From positions 115,422,100 through 115,486,099 of the forward strand of contig CM023448.1 in assembly GCA_013339765.2 (NCBI GenBank): a DNA stretch of 64,000 bases. The letters run 5' to 3'. The notes beneath the pieces were generated by a model. That model was not told the DNA's origin and did no database searches. It saw only the letters and a list, made by a program, of their open reading frames with translations. The stretch is from Haemaphysalis longicornis (Eukaryota; Arthropoda; Arachnida; Ixodida; Ixodidae). Below are positions 34,201 through 49,200 of this stretch, one piece after another; the first letter of the stretch is position 1, and the number at the start of each line of letters is the position of its first letter. The translations under genes were made by a program, and so were the position numbers.

Positions 34201-37200
34201 CACGTGTTGTATGGGTGAACGTATTTTGAAATGCCGCTGATCACGGCCACGGCAACCGCTGATCGGATTATACTAAGTGGGCCACACGTTCTGAACCGTG
34301 CAAAATGTGACACCTCGATGTCTGCAGGTTGGTTCTTGTCTGTTCAGGCGTTAAGGACTTCTGGTTAAGGTTCTAATGGATTGTCTCAATTGTCTTAAGT
34401 TTTTTTGTCCCTTCAAAATAACCTGTACACGAGCTTAACCGTGCCCATCAAGTCTGTCGTTTCTGCTCGGAAAACCACGCAACGAACCGTGTAGACGTGT
34501 TTCGCTTCCACCGCCAAGTGGCACTCGGAAGGTTCCAGGATCGGGAATGTCACGGCCTGGAAAAACTCCGGTTTGAAACTTCTCCGTCCACGAGAGCCAT
34601 AAATTCACTTGTGCCGAACACCTAGACGAGCGCCTTTGTTCGACTATAGGAGCGGGGTCATGATCCTTGTTCCGTCTTTCCCATTCGTGAGGAGCAGGAC
34701 CTCCGACAAGTGCCTTTAGCCGCGTGAACGGTAATGCTTTTGTTGGAATACCAGGGGCGGTAATTTCCTGCTTCGCGCAATGTCTTTAGGTTGGCCTCGG
34801 GAAACATTTTGTCGAAACGCCGGAGTTGATGACAAAGGACGATATCGCCTGCGTTCAGGACCGTGATGGTGAAGGCTCGTTGTTGGGCTATTTGGTTACT
34901 GTTTAGGGTGGTTACTGTTTAGGGTCATAATCGGATGCGTGTCGACTTTAACAATTTTTGACGTCGACACACACCTGATTATGACCCTAAAGAGTAACCA
35001 AATAGCCCAACAACGACTCGTGTAACTATGCCGTCGGTAGCATGGGAAGCTGCAAGTTTTATTGCCAGTAAAAGCCACGCCCCAGCGCTAAAAGGCGCCA
35101 GTTCTTTGTGTGAACTCCGTAATTATAATGCACGCAAGAAATGAGGGTCACTGTTAGAATATAGGTGGATAAATAAATCAAACTGTGGTTCAAGTAAACA
35201 TACAATACGTTCTTATAATTGGTTACCTCGCAGGGTAACCAAGTGCAGTATGTCGGGTCGCAGACATTTTAATGTTTACGCTCCCGTTTTCGCTGGGACA
35301 TGTTTACGAAATAACCGCTGCTTCCACTGATAACCGCTATTAAACACTTCACGTTTGTTTCCGGCCGAAGTATTCTTAGGTGAACATTGTGGTCAATTCC
35401 GCTAAAAGCGCCACTGTAGCATTTTCGTTCGTGGTTATTTTTGCAGCCACTTATACGGCAGGACACGGACAGAATGACGGAACTCAAGCACTACGAGATT
35501 GCGAAATTGTTTACTTATGAGATTACGGAGTTGTCGAGTGTTTTGCAAGCTGTCTGCGCCTCCACAGCGGCCAGCTCAGATAAGAGAAGACTCCGTGATA
35601 AAGAAGACTCCGAGCAACAACATCCCGTTTCTTCTTTCGACTGCGACATTCTAAGGCGACAAATACGTAGCTCGTCTTTGAGACCATTTTTATTATTTTG
35701 GAACGAATTTTTTTTTTTTTTTTGCGGTGGATCTCATCTTTGATATTTTATGCAGCCATGCTTGTGAGGAGCCCAAAGTCGAAAAGTTGAATGGAAGACT
35801 GACATTAGCATTAGGACTCGAGTTGGGCACAGCTATTGCAGAACGCAGATCGTATCGTCTGTTCCATGGGGGATTGGCAATAGTGAGCTCTTGACGAGAT
35901 GCCACGGGGTAGATTTCGCAATACCGCCGCATTTGATGCCATCCAGCAATCGGTAACGTGGTGCGCTGCCTGTTCCTTTTCCAGCTACGCTGCCGTTTGT
36001 CTTTTAAAGAGGATAGTCTTTATTTGTTCTGCATAAACGCGAAAATTTTGGTCAGTCTGTTTGTCTCTCGATTCAGCCGCCCGCTCAAAAGCTGAAAGAA
36101 TCCTCGAACACGAAGTACTACGTATAAGGCAAAACCGTTCCCAACTACGGAAGCTGGTGGTGTGCATCATACATACGATATTGCGTAGCGAAATAAAACG
36201 TTGGTCATATACTGAAGCAATACATTAGAGAATAATTGACAGGTGCAGAATTATTTTAATTAAACATGACCTAAAATTGGTTTTAATAAACGTGTAAAAA
36301 ACTGCATTGACGAGAGGTCAAACAAACGCAGAAACTAAAAAAAGTGGCCTCTTCCGGCTGTTTCTAACGTGGCCTTCCGCGATCGGCTACCGCCGGCGGC
36401 TAACGGCGCTAACGGCGCCGCCGGCAGCAAATCGCGGAGGCCACGGTTCTAACAAAATACAAAGTAAATGTCCTAAACAGATGGCGCCCCAAAACACGCA
36501 AGAGTGGGGTGCATGGCGGCACTCTACGCGAGAATAGCGTCAAGGGTGTACTTGGAAGAGAGGGTGTTAAGAGGCACGGGGGAAGTGGGTGGGGGGGAGG
36601 GGGGGAGACTATCATCTTTCGACGATATTTGCAGTGAAGCAAGCAGAGACGTGGCCAGTCTTATTTTTGTTTTATCTCAGGGGGAAAAGCCCGTGAAAAA
36701 CAGTTCCTCATTAATTTTCGCGCACTCGCCAACGTTCTCGCAGTAAGATCAGCAGCATTGTTTTTGCACGCGAGGGGAGTTTCTTCAGGCCGCCGGTTTT
36801 GCTGAATAAATTCATTAGAGTAGCGAAAAGAAACGTTTGCACTTATCTAATGAGGGTAAGCAGGGCGGCACGGGGGTAGCCTGCGCGCTCTGCAGTTTGC
36901 GGCCATGTCTGAAAAAAAACGTACCTGGGGAACTGTGGAGTACGAGGGCCAGGTTCTCCTACACGAGCTATAATTCATTACACGATACCCTTTCCTCCAA
37001 CAGCGTTTGTCTCCCGGTACCCTACTTATAACGTCTTCGAACTTAGCACGCTGTCTGTGTTCGATAACTGAGCGCAGTGTTATCCTGTTTAAATCGATTG
37101 ATACCCCGCGATTGTAGGCATTTTTGTTTCACTTGGGCACGCCAACATGTTCCTTCCGTGCTTGGGCTCATGGCTTAGAGACCATCTTCGCTTAATACCC

Positions 37201-40200
37201 ACTAGAGAAGCAAAGGAGTTTAAGGGGGTCTGTGAACGTATGCGTTTTCTTTCGGCGCGTGGGTGGCCATGCCACTATCTCCTACCTCTATTCTTCATAG
37301 CGCGAAGTCTCTGAAGAAATCGCACGGGATCGAAGTGATAACTCGCAATCAGAATGTAGACAGTTTAAACTGCTCAAGCCGACAGCTTTGTGCGAGCTTC
37401 AAACGGAGTGCTGGAGGTAACCACACCCGCTGATGAAATCACCCCGGCAGAAACGGCTTCTCCGGGTGGAAGTGTACCTTCAAACGGCTTCTTTAGTTAA
37501 TTTTTTTTTTTAATTTTGAGGGGCTCCTTCCGCGAGTCCTTTGTATTCCGGCCTCGTTTTAAAGTGTCGCCGAGCCTGGCCGTTTTAAAACGCCTGCAGC
37601 GCCTAGAGTCGAACGCTCGGAGATGGTAAATGCGGGGTCCCGCTCCGCGTTCGTCCGGTTGGGCGCGAAGAGTGCAATCCCTGGAAGAAGAAGAACGATC
37701 TCGTTGACGGCGTGCTGTGGCCACGCTGTCGTCACCTTTCGCATTACGCAGGTATGCGCGGAGCGCCGCAGACCTCGTCCGAGCCCGCGCTCGTTTAGGC
37801 GCCTTATAAATCACTCGCCGCCTGCTAACAGAGTAAAACGGTTCCACGCAACGCCGGAGCCACACGTTGCGCTCCGCATCCTCCGGTTCGTTCCGGGGCT
37901 TGTTCGTTTGAGGCTCCCTGGCTCCATCCCACGTTCTTTTCGCGCGTTCGGCAAACAACGCGCGTCGCGGTTAGTTTTAGGCAAGTGAACGCACCGAGTT
38001 GCGCACAGCGCTGCGGTATATACGGAGGGGCGTTCGTGGTCGCGGCTGGGCGGCTGCTCCATTCTGTTAGAATCCGCGAATGCTCGCAGCGGACCCGAAG
38101 CGATACTGCGAAGATACGAAGGTTTCTTTCGACACACGATGAAGCAGTAAAGTTTGCTCTTACTTGTTTCTTTTTGTTATTTTGTTGTTTGTCGACCTCG
38201 GCCTTTTTTCCCCCCACCCCGTCATCTCAAATTTGGTTGTACTGTGTCCAGCCGTCCCTCGTTTTTTAGCGTGCGCTACACTGGCCGAGGTTGAGCAGTT
38301 TTGCTAGGCTCCTGGATAGCCGTGCTGCGCATGCGCGAAGAGCAGTGACGTCTCACGGCGCACAGCTGGTCCGCCGGAGCCGCCGCTGCCGCGTCTGGAT
38401 TGGATTGGATTAAATTAGATTGGATTGCATTGGAAATCGTATTAGCAGCAGTAAGCATGGTAATCAGCTAATCCTAAACAACCAGGAAAGCTAAGGAATA
38501 ACCAGCTGAACCTTAGCTCACGTTACGGATATCCAGGCGTAGCCGAGCTAAGCCACTGCAAATTCTTTATCGTATTCTGATTCGAAGCGATGCTTCTTGC
38601 CGATATCTTATTCTGATTCTATTGCAATTGAAGGGCTTGTAGTATCCGCGTTTTGCGTCTACAAGCTGCCCCAAGGTATGGCGTTAGATCTTTAGTTTTA
38701 CACCGCTTTTGATTTACAGGATTTTAACCAGCGGTGTTCATACCTCCCTGGAAATAATTTTCCCTTAGGACTTGCATTTTATCTTTTGCTTGCGTTGTCT
38801 TTTACAATAACGCAGACAGTTCAGATCTACGTTTATGCGGCGCGTGCACTTAATTGGGCAACGTGCGGTGAATAGCTTTGTGAATAGCCGTGAGGTGTCG
38901 CCACCAATGAAATGCGTAGACGGTACACCTCGTAATTTACGAGCGTATTGGCGGCAAAAGCTAACGGAGGGTGGCGCCGCGTAGCCGGGCTAATAAAATT
39001 TCGCATCTTTGGCGCTGGCTTCCTTAAATACACACTGCCTCCGGGAACTGTAGCTGACGTTTGCATTGCCGAATATACTTCTAATGTAGGCGAAACGCGA
39101 AAACGCCTGTGGGTTCGAGATTTCGGCGCACGTTAAAGATCCCCAGGTGGTCAAAATTAGTCCGGAGCCATCCACTACGGCACGCCTCATCGCCTGTGTA
39201 GCGTAGGCACGTTAAAAGCTCACAATCGATCGATCGATCGATCGATGCCTAATATATTTTGGAGCCATGCTGGGATCATTAGAAGTTTGAGGGCCTCTCT
39301 CTGGCCCTCCTCATTTTTTCGGGGGGTAGAAGACAACCGAGTGAAATACTAAGGGCCTGGTTATTCGGTCTGACACGTACCGCGGCCGTATCCAATCGCG
39401 TATTCCATCCGTATCCAATCGCTGGCACTTGAAGCTGCTATTTCAGCCTACGGTGCCCCCTTTGGGAAGTCTGAAAGCTTAATCAATCTAGGAAAAAATG
39501 TTGCCGAAAAGCAGTGAGTTCACGTTCATATGGACTCCCTACGAGTTTGCAGTCTAGAAAAAGCAGATCCCCTGAGATAGTGTAAATCAAATCGAAGCCG
39601 TCGAATCGAAGCCTACTTGCAGCCTGCCGGAAAAGGAGAAAAACTCTCGCATTGCGCTTACATTTGATAGAGGAAAGGCTGCACCAAAGTTACTGCTCAA
39701 GCAGCACATCACATGCTACGTAGACAGAAAAAGCGCATATTTAGCTTGTAGAATACGCTGACTGCAAGGCGAAAGTTACAATTCACTAATAAAACTCAGT
39801 TGTTAGTGTGCTCGTCCTTGTTTTTTCTTCCTTGTCCTTGTCCGTTTTGCGCAATCGCTGCCATGGAAGGCCTAGTCAGTGTTACTGCGTAGGAGCTTCA
39901 CGGCACAATGCGCACTTCCGTGAAGCTGTACTAAATGAAATACCCCGCGTATTATCCGCACCCATGCTTTGCCACTGAAATTTTCGCATTTTTGGGGCAG
40001 GTTTTACGCGCGAAAATACGGTACTTGCTGGAAGCATGCCCAATATACAGCTTTCGAATTCATTGATTATTGCCATTACTATACCGCTCACTACCCCAGG
40101 CTGGCAAACGCTGCACTGACATCGTGCTTAGCTAATGAAAGCTGTGATGTCGAAAACTTTCTCCCGGTTGAGATCGGTTTAACGATCGGACAGGTCGCGA

Positions 40201-43200
40201 ATGGAGACCGACATGTTGCGAATGCAGGTGATAATGAATGTAAACAAGTATGAGTAAAAAATCGAAGACCAGCTTTTCGTGCCTAAAATATTTTTCTTAA
40301 AAGTTATCAATGCTCTTTATTGTCATCGCTACATGTTAATTTCCCAGCAAACGCCAAATTTCGGAAAGCAGTTGGTAGAAATCCCTGATGTCTCCCTGAT
40401 GACCAACTTGAAACCGCCAACTTTAACTCGTTAGATTTAAAATTGGTAAAATACACTCAGTTGATTTTATCAGTAGGTATCCCGAGCTTAAGTGTATTAC
40501 GTAGATTTAACCTCAAAATACCCCTGTTTCCGGAATGGTTCCACAAAACTCGATTTCTCTCCGATTATCAGTTCCAAAAATAGCGCACGATTTTTACCCC
40601 GCTATTTAAAAAAATAGAAAACCCGAAAACGAAGAACCCTAACCCTACTTAATGTGCGCACTAATGAGGTTTGATTGGAATGATAAAGCGAGCTAATATT
40701 TACGTGGTTATGACTGGTACTGCTCACTGATCCATTCCTTATAAAAAGACATCTTCCGTTTCCCCAGTCGAAAACCGTGCATGAATAACAAGCACAGATG
40801 CTCTCTGTCTCTCCTGAAGAAGGTGAGACGAGGGATAAGAGGGGGAGTGTATGTAGTAATTGTAAATTAATTGAACATATCCTGGGAGTCGGTCAGTCAG
40901 TGTATTATTTAGACGGGAGAAGCTTTTGCAACGGCAGCAAGAATGAATACACGTATCAAGTGTTTTTGAGTAAAGCACTCTATCCTTTAAATAATTAATA
41001 CATTTACAAGTTAATGTGTTAATTATTCATTTTATTAATGTATTATGTATTATATTGATGTATTATAAGAGAATCATTGGCTCATTAATACACTTATGGG
41101 CCAATGTTTATTCAGTCGTGGTTGATCCCCGGCTAAGGCATTGCGCTGCTGAGCATCAAGCCCTGGGGGACGGGGGAAGCAGGGCGAGGGTGGGTCAGAT
41201 TTATGGCGGTGGCCACTGAATTTTTCGTAAACGGGAAAAACCAGAGTTCCCGTATGTGCCAGATCTCAGCGCACGTTGACAAACTTTATGTGCTCTAAAT
41301 CAATCACCAGCCGTCGGTGATAAGGCTCTGGTGCGTAAAACCCCGGTATAAATGTTCGAAGTTGGAACATCGAAATGATATTGTAATCAAGGACCACAGC
41401 TTTCCAGGAATTGATCGTTATATGAAACAACTAAATTCGGAATGAATTTTCCGTTCATGGAATGAACAGGGGAAGAATTCCCCTAGCCTATGACCGCAAT
41501 AACGAAAACTTTTGCGCAGATCATTCGAAAAAAAAAACATTTAAATTAGTCTGCATTGTCAGCACTTATACAATGGTTTAAACTATAAGACGTCTCTGCT
41601 TGATCTAATTGAATGTGGGGTTTAACGCGCCGACGCTACACAGACGACGAGGCGCGCCGTAGGGGAGGTCTCCGGATTAATTTTGACCACCTGGGGATCT
41701 TTAAAGTGCGCCGAAATCTCGCGCACACGGGCGTTTTTGCTTTTCGCGTCCATTAAAATAATACGTCTCTGTCCTAACACACTACACATTGGCCCCCCGA
41801 ACCACCGCCAAACTGATGCTGGAAGAAGTGGCTCGTTCCACAAACTCTTCGGGAACGTTAAAACAGATCTGGCTGAGGTCAGATCTTTTGGGATTCTATT
41901 GCAGTTTGAAGACAAAATGCTTGATTCACTGCATTTGTAGCCCAGGTGCAGTCGCTGGGAGAGAGGCATTTGGCAGCCTGAAAGTTTCATTAAATACCGT
42001 TCCTTCCCTTATAAAGAGACCCCCTTTGATGACGGCGATGAGGCGTCCACGTAGTATAATGAATGGATAAACTTTCAGTCCACGTCTTGCCATAACATCT
42101 CCCCTTGCAATGATTTCACGGGTCCAGATTATAGGCAAATGGACTGATAAACAGGAATTGTTTTTCTATTTTTTCTGTCCTGGGGAAGTATGGTTTATCT
42201 CTACAGAGGTAACTCCTCCGTGCAGGGCGAAAAATTTTGAGAAACTCATACGCTGAAGTGCCTATGACGCCAAGGTTGTAGGCCCAGGCCCGGTTCCAGA
42301 GCTCACAAATGTGGCCCCGGCGCGGCCTGGCAATGAGATGCTATAGCGACTACAGATAGGAGTTTAGGCAGTGTATATTTTGTTGCTTGCGCTCATATCA
42401 CGCCATTTTGATATATGAGCATAAATTAGAGGCCAAGGAGGGCTTTATGGTGTTTTTATAGTTTGTACAAATGCCTATTTTGGCGTTTGTGCCCGAAGAC
42501 CTGTAAATGCCTAGAAAGGCCTATTATCAAAATCGACGTTCATATGAACACTATTTAACCTCGACTTGCGCTTTCGAGTGCAATTTGAGATCTTTATTCG
42601 TGTTACCGGGCAGCTAGCATTGACTATTCGGAACTCTATGGGGTTCAACCTAGTCCTCCAGCTCAACCAACTCCTGGAAAACAAGCGCTAGCAGCACAGG
42701 AACGGGACGCTTATTCTCAGTCACAAGAGGCACAATTTTGAATCCAAAAATCTTGAGATGACTGTAGTTTGCTATTTAGCCCAATTTCCGGAACGCTCGG
42801 AATCCGGAAACACAGAACGTTCCGACAAGGAACGTTCTGTGTGCTGAAGAGCCAACCGTCCAAACAGATTTATTCAAACATGTGCAGTCGCACGCTCGTT
42901 TTAGAAGCAGGCTCACAATGCCACTCGATTTTCAACGCAACGCGCTTTGGGCATCGAACGCGCCTTTTTTAGCGATCATTCCCACATTAAAGAAAAATGC
43001 CAACGTGCAACGTCACTGCGCAGTGCATTTCCTTGCCTTAAAATTCACAATGCCGACGGGCTCGAAAACGCGCTTTTACATAAAAAATATGTGCACTGCT
43101 AAAATATTGAAAAATGCTTTTTGCATGTAAGTGTATTTGGCAGTGTTTGGATGTCTTCCCTGAGCAATTCAGTCATTGTATGAGAAAATTGCAGCTGTAC

Positions 43201-46200
43201 CTAACTCGTTTCTATCTTTGTTTCTCGAAGCATGCTGAAATACAACTCGATTTTCAACGCAACGGTTGGGCATCGAACGCGCCTTTTTTAGCTGATCATT
43301 CCCACATTGAAAATTTGCGTTTGTGTAAAAATTTAGGGTGCCCCATTTATGAATAAGGCCCGATCTTTTTAATGCTAAAAATCCGCCTTTACTAATGACC
43401 CACCCGGCCCGGACGGACCCATCCCGTCTTTCCCAAAGTGCTGACAACATAAAGCTGATGCAACCAGAACCTGTTAATTCGTCGTATGTTTAAAGAATGC
43501 ACGCTGACTTAAAATTCACAATGCAGGACGGCGGACTAAATGTTTCTAAAGGCACGAAGAAAAGGGGGGGGGGCATGAAGAAAGTTTCTCGTGTGAAACT
43601 AATTAATCGATTACGGATGCGAATAATTGTCCGAATGCACGCAGACGAGCGCGAATATATAAACTGTTTAGCGCGCGGTACACTTCCGGAACCGCCTCCG
43701 AGGGGACGAAAAGGCCGCCGTGTTTCGGCGCAGCACGGAGAACATGCGTACAAGGCTTGCACTCAGCGGGTTACTCAGTGACTGTTCTTATGCAGCGAGA
43801 GACACTGCGACCTTGCATGTATTCTGATCCACGTGGAGGGTGTCACAGCGACACCCTTCGTTTGGGGAATTTGCGATTCACACCCGTTTGGTTCGCCAAG
43901 ACTGAGGGTAGATAATTGGCTGCGGATACCTTTTCAGCACGTCTCAACAAACAGACTTCGGCTAGTGCCCGGCCCGGAGGCAGTATAGCGAGGCTGGGCT
44001 TTCGGGCAAGCCCGAGTCCATGCACACCTCTAGTTTTCGCATCCTTGTAAGTTGTGGCTGCCTAATTTCGCGAAGTAAAGCGAAAGCGCTTGGCCTGTTT
44101 CAGGAAAAAGAATTTGCGGATCCCACACAGCGGTGGCAATCGACGTAAAGCGAAGCCTTGCACGCGCTTGCACACTGGCATCGTCCCCTGCATGTTTTAC
44201 GGAGGACGTATACGATTTCTTCGTCGAAGAACGTTGCACAGAAGGGTTGTAACCATGTGCTCCACCTCGAACGTCACCTTTAATTTCGCGGTTTCCACAG
44301 CGGATACGCTGCTGCTGGCCAACGCGATGTTTAGGCAACAGATCCAAGCGCTGAGGTTGCGGTTCATGCATGAACTAACTAGGGCTTCCCCGCCGCCTCT
44401 CGCTTCCCGTCCCGAAGGCGCGGTACGCGGAGGCCATCGTTATGTTGGGTAAGCTAAAAAAAACAAAAAACAAACGGCTGTGCACCCTGTCAGGAAGCAG
44501 CAGCAGCAACCCCCTGGAAACCGGCAGGAAAGCCGAGGAAGGCCGAGGAAGGCTTTGCTTTAAACAAACAAACAAACAAACAAAGAACATGAGTGTGGCG
44601 GATCAATTCCCCACACAGGTGCTCGAAATAGGTTCGTTACTCACCTAAACTGGTCGTCAATCTTTTTTTCTGTTGGATAACTGCAGCTCAGTTTAGTATA
44701 AACCGCAATACTGGCAGGTAAACTGGGTGCTTTTTCGTATCTGTTCTTTGGATAGCAGTATCGTCAGTCCGTACGGGTAACATTGCTTTGATTGCTCCAG
44801 TTTGTCTCCCTTGAACTGCGACTTTTGGTACATTCCGTGTAAGCTGACTCGCAGATTGGAGGCAGTGACTGCTTATGTAATATTGCTGACAAGTGCAGCG
44901 CCAGCGCTGCCATGCGAACACACAAAGCTGAATATTTTGTTTCACGGAGGCCAAATATCGGTGTGAACAGCGTGATTCATGCCTCTTTATGACCGCTTTT
45001 CGTGCGAATCAACAGTCATGTGTCTATTAGACCTTTACTGAGTCATTTCACGAGTTAGACCCGTACCAACATGTTCGCTTTTTCTGTCATGGTGTGTGCA
45101 CGGCCACTGTACTGCTGTCCTCATCGGGTGCGAAGCTGTGGGCCTGTTTTCAAACGCTTCGCTGCACAGAGCACCCACGTAACATGTGTGATGTCACTGC
45201 GCGCGCTATTCTTTTCAGCACCTGCTAAAACGAGCCCACCGTTCGGGCTCTGTAGCCTCGATGTAGAGTGCTGTGTACTTTCGCTGACGGATTGGGTTCG
45301 AGCCTCAGCAAGTCTCTCTCTTAGTTTTTTTTTTTCGTTGCTTAATTTTTTTTATATTGAAGTTCTTTCTAAACTCTAACCTACGCGTTATTTTTGTTAA
45401 TAATGGTGATTTGGTATGTTTTAGGTCGCTTTATGGATGCAGCACAGCCAGTGACCATTTTTTTTTAATTTAAGTTTTTTTCTAAACTCAAATCTACGCG
45501 TTATTTTTGTTAATGGTGATTTGGTATGTTTTAGGTCGCTTTAGGAATGGGGCACAGCCAATGACCACGTTGAATTACCATTTTTCATCTCGCGAACAGA
45601 CATGTCACGTGGGTGCTCTGTGCATCGAAGCGTTTGGAAATACCAAATACCCAAGCTGTGCGTAATCGGCTTAGGCGCACGAGCTGGTCTCAGTTCCCTA
45701 AGCCGCTATAAGCCGGAACAAACGCGGACCGATTCCACGGACGCTGCGCGCAACTGCAGCGAAGCGAATGATGGGCGCCGGCAAGGCTCTGCTATTCTTG
45801 CTCGTGGCTTGCAGCGTTTGTTTATTGACCACTGGGAGCGCTCACACCTTTCAAGCTTTGTTTGTTTGGTGGTCAATCTTTCTCCTGCTCTTCCCCTGGC
45901 CCTCTTTTTTTTTTTTTTTTTTTTTTGCGCTGCCCTAGGTGTGAGTGGTGTACGTTTAGAATTCAGACGAGTAGGAGACGGAATGGGGTGTTTAAAAACA
46001 AACGAAAGCCGTTCGTGGCCCCGGTTCAAGTTTGACAGATAGGGCCGTGCACGGGAGGACGATCGCGTCGGTTCCGCTAAATTGGCCGCTTCCGTCTTGT
46101 GGGCGGCCGCAGTATTTCTATCGAGGCTCTGCAGGAGCTCCGCTCCGTCTTTGCGGAGTCGTCGTTTTTGAGCAGACAACTTGGGAGCTAGCAGACAATG

Positions 46201-49200
46201 TGGGAGCTAACTTCAGCTCCTCGCTGAGGATGTGCGCAGGGGGATCTATTAGAAATTAAGTACGACAAATTACAGTTCCTCAGGCCAGTGTCGTCCTTAG
46301 CACTGGCTTCGACAATATTTTTTTAATCCGAATGACATTATTATAAAAGAAACCAAATATAAAGGTAAACAGAACCACATATTACCAGAGAAATCACCGG
46401 TTGGAAGTTTCGTACTATCAAAGATTACAGAGGGAACAATTTTTATTTATTTTGAGTTTGGGACAAATTTCTTCCAAGAAAATTTCTTTCATTAAAATTT
46501 CTTCCGAGACAATTATTACCCACATATATGCGTATAATAGCTTAAAAAAGTGTCCTTGTCTGAGCAAGAGATACTCGGCGCGGATTAAGGAAGGGCGGCA
46601 TCATGCTTGCAGTCGCAGCTTTTTTAAAGCCTTTGGGCCGCACAGAAATATCAGGTTCGCGCTTACCTTTTACTGTCGCTCACGAGTTCATCATTTGACG
46701 ACCTATACTGTTCTGGTTTGTGGAGTAGAATGAACGGAATGGATTACTTTATGCGAAATATGCCAAAAATCCCTATCGGGAAAGGGAAGCAAAAGTACGA
46801 GAAGATGCTTCATGCAGTTTTTTCGTGGCTCGTAGTGTTCACTTGAGCACATCCGGGCGGGATATATGCCCGTAGGTGTACCAAACACGCACACATTTGA
46901 ATCCAGCTGGCCTGAAAGCCTCGGGCCCATTGCACTTGCCCCTGCCCCTATGGAATTAAACAGAGCGACTCATCGATGACAGGCTTCAGCACTACCTCGT
47001 ACGTACAAAATGCTTTCACCCGGCACTAACTGGCTTCCGCCCTAACTTGGGAACGCATGACTGCCTATGGCCTCTCTCTCCGCCGAGCCCTACATACGGA
47101 AGAGCAAAACGACTACACCCTTGCTCTGTATATTCATAAGGCTTTCGGCTACGCCAGCCAAATGGGCATACCCCGAGAACTGGCCACTGCCTTCACCAGT
47201 AAATGGAAAACTAGAAAAAAAACAAAAGAAAAACAAGATGTACGGTAACTATCTGCCGCGCGATGAAGACTTCCTATTTTTGATTTACTTTGCTGCTTTG
47301 ACTTCGTAATTATAAATATTATGGGTAATTATGAGGATTTTCGGACAAAGCTGCCCGTTTTACAGAGAATGGATTTAGTACTGCACCACCCAAGCAGTGT
47401 TTTAACGCGAAAATGTCTATGGGCAGGTGGAAGGAAAATCTGGTATGCCCGTGTACGCAGGAAAATCCTCCGGCGCAACCAAATGCGCATGCGTGAATAA
47501 GAAACGGTTGAGCAGGAGTTAAAAGTAAGGGGAAAGAGATTCGCTTGGTCTATAGATTGCATAGCTACACTGTCGCATCTACCGACAATGGCGAGTGGGA
47601 ATGACGCATCAGAGAGAGCGAAAAAATGTCCCCGCAGAAGAGCGCGCGCGCAGCGAGCTACTGTGTAAAGCACAGCTCAAGCAACAACGGCGGGCAGGGG
47701 CGGGGCAGGCGGAGCAGTGTCAACGTGGTAACGGCAAACACTCGCTGTAGGTTGCTTCGAAATGGGTAGGCCACGCATAAAACGTACTCCCGAGGAGCGG
47801 GCAGCTTACGACCAGCGACGCCTTGAGCAGGAACGGGAACGAAATAAAATACCACAAACGCGCAACGTATGATGAGACTTTAATTAACCAGAAGGAGTAA
47901 CACACCGGTAATCACCGGCCGCCCGACACAGCTTCACTGGTTAACCATCTGGACAGGGCATTTTCTAAAATGCTCATCTGTAAGGAGGTACTTGCATCTA
48001 AGTGTGTAATTAGTTGCGGGCGTCGTTATGCTCACCTGCTGCTGCTCCTTAAATATTTGCTTTTGCATCTGCATCACCATATCAACTGTAAAGTAGTATA
48101 TTGGCATTCTTAAGATATCTATTCCCAAGAGACCAGTGACCGCAGCCAGCAAATGTCAAGCGAACGCTTCTTTTTTGTGTGTGTGTCTGTGCGTAAGACA
48201 CTAGCAACTCGCCTCCAAGAGCCTACGTTGCAAGTTTTCTTAATCTTTCTCGTTGTTGGACATTGCCGTGGGTCTCTGCTGGACTATAGAGTACGTGTAC
48301 GGGCGAAACGTTCGCACACGTTAAAATTTTAGCCAAAATCTGCCGTGAGTTCTGCCGTAAAAATTTGTACTCGCCCCTATTTACTGTCATGTCTGTGTGA
48401 GCTCTGTAAGTGGTCGGTGGTTCTCCGACTGCAGATTGCAGAGGAAACCTTATAGCGGTCGGAATGCGGTGTTTAGATTCCGCGAAGTGTTCTGAAACCG
48501 ATGATCGCGGCTGATTGTCGTGCTCGCATGCGCAAGGGCCACACTAACGAACCGCCGACAGGGATTCGCGCGCTGGGAAGGCCTCGCCCTGGGTCACGCA
48601 TGAAGATCTGCCGTTGATTTAGGCTTCAGGAAGACACTCTGGTTGAAAGTCAGCATATGGTTTATTACTTCCATTCGCAACTTCAGGCAACATTCCGAAA
48701 CAGCTGCCAAATTCAGTGCGTAAATGGGGTCTCGGGGCCCGGTTTGCACAATCGTCGCCTTTTTGTTTGTATATTTTCTTAGGTCCCCAGCTTCGGGTAA
48801 CCGTCTGTTGCGTGTCTAATCACATGAAGTGAAGAAACTTTCTTCACAACCGCACGCCTCGCACAGCTGTCGCACTGAGCAGGGCCCCGCCCCCTGGACG
48901 CCCACCCATATAAGGAGAGGAGGATACCGTTGAACCTCGCATCACAACGCGTGTGCGTCTTGCGTCGGGTGCCCGGTGGACGTTGTACTCACGAAAGCGA
49001 ATTGGCGGCGTCGGCGGGAGGCCCGCGAGGCGTCACGCAGGGATGCCGCAGAGTGAACCTTACCGCAGACTGGGTGCGGGGTTCGAATTCGCTGAATCGG
49101 CACCTGTTCTAAACAGCGCCTCTGTCGTAACGGTTGCCGTCGTCTAGACAGGTGCTCGCTGGCTGCGACGCAGTTCGGGTTTCGAATTCGCTGAATCGAC

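Noticed and set aside
37497..37958. 153-codon minus-strand frame in a GC-rich region
   Set aside because: Several registers on both strands stay open here because of high GC content; Arg-rich and unrecognised.
45706..46179. 157-codon minus-strand frame with a poly-Lys stretch
   Set aside because: The Lys run comes from a 22-base T-run read in reverse; no recognisable domain.
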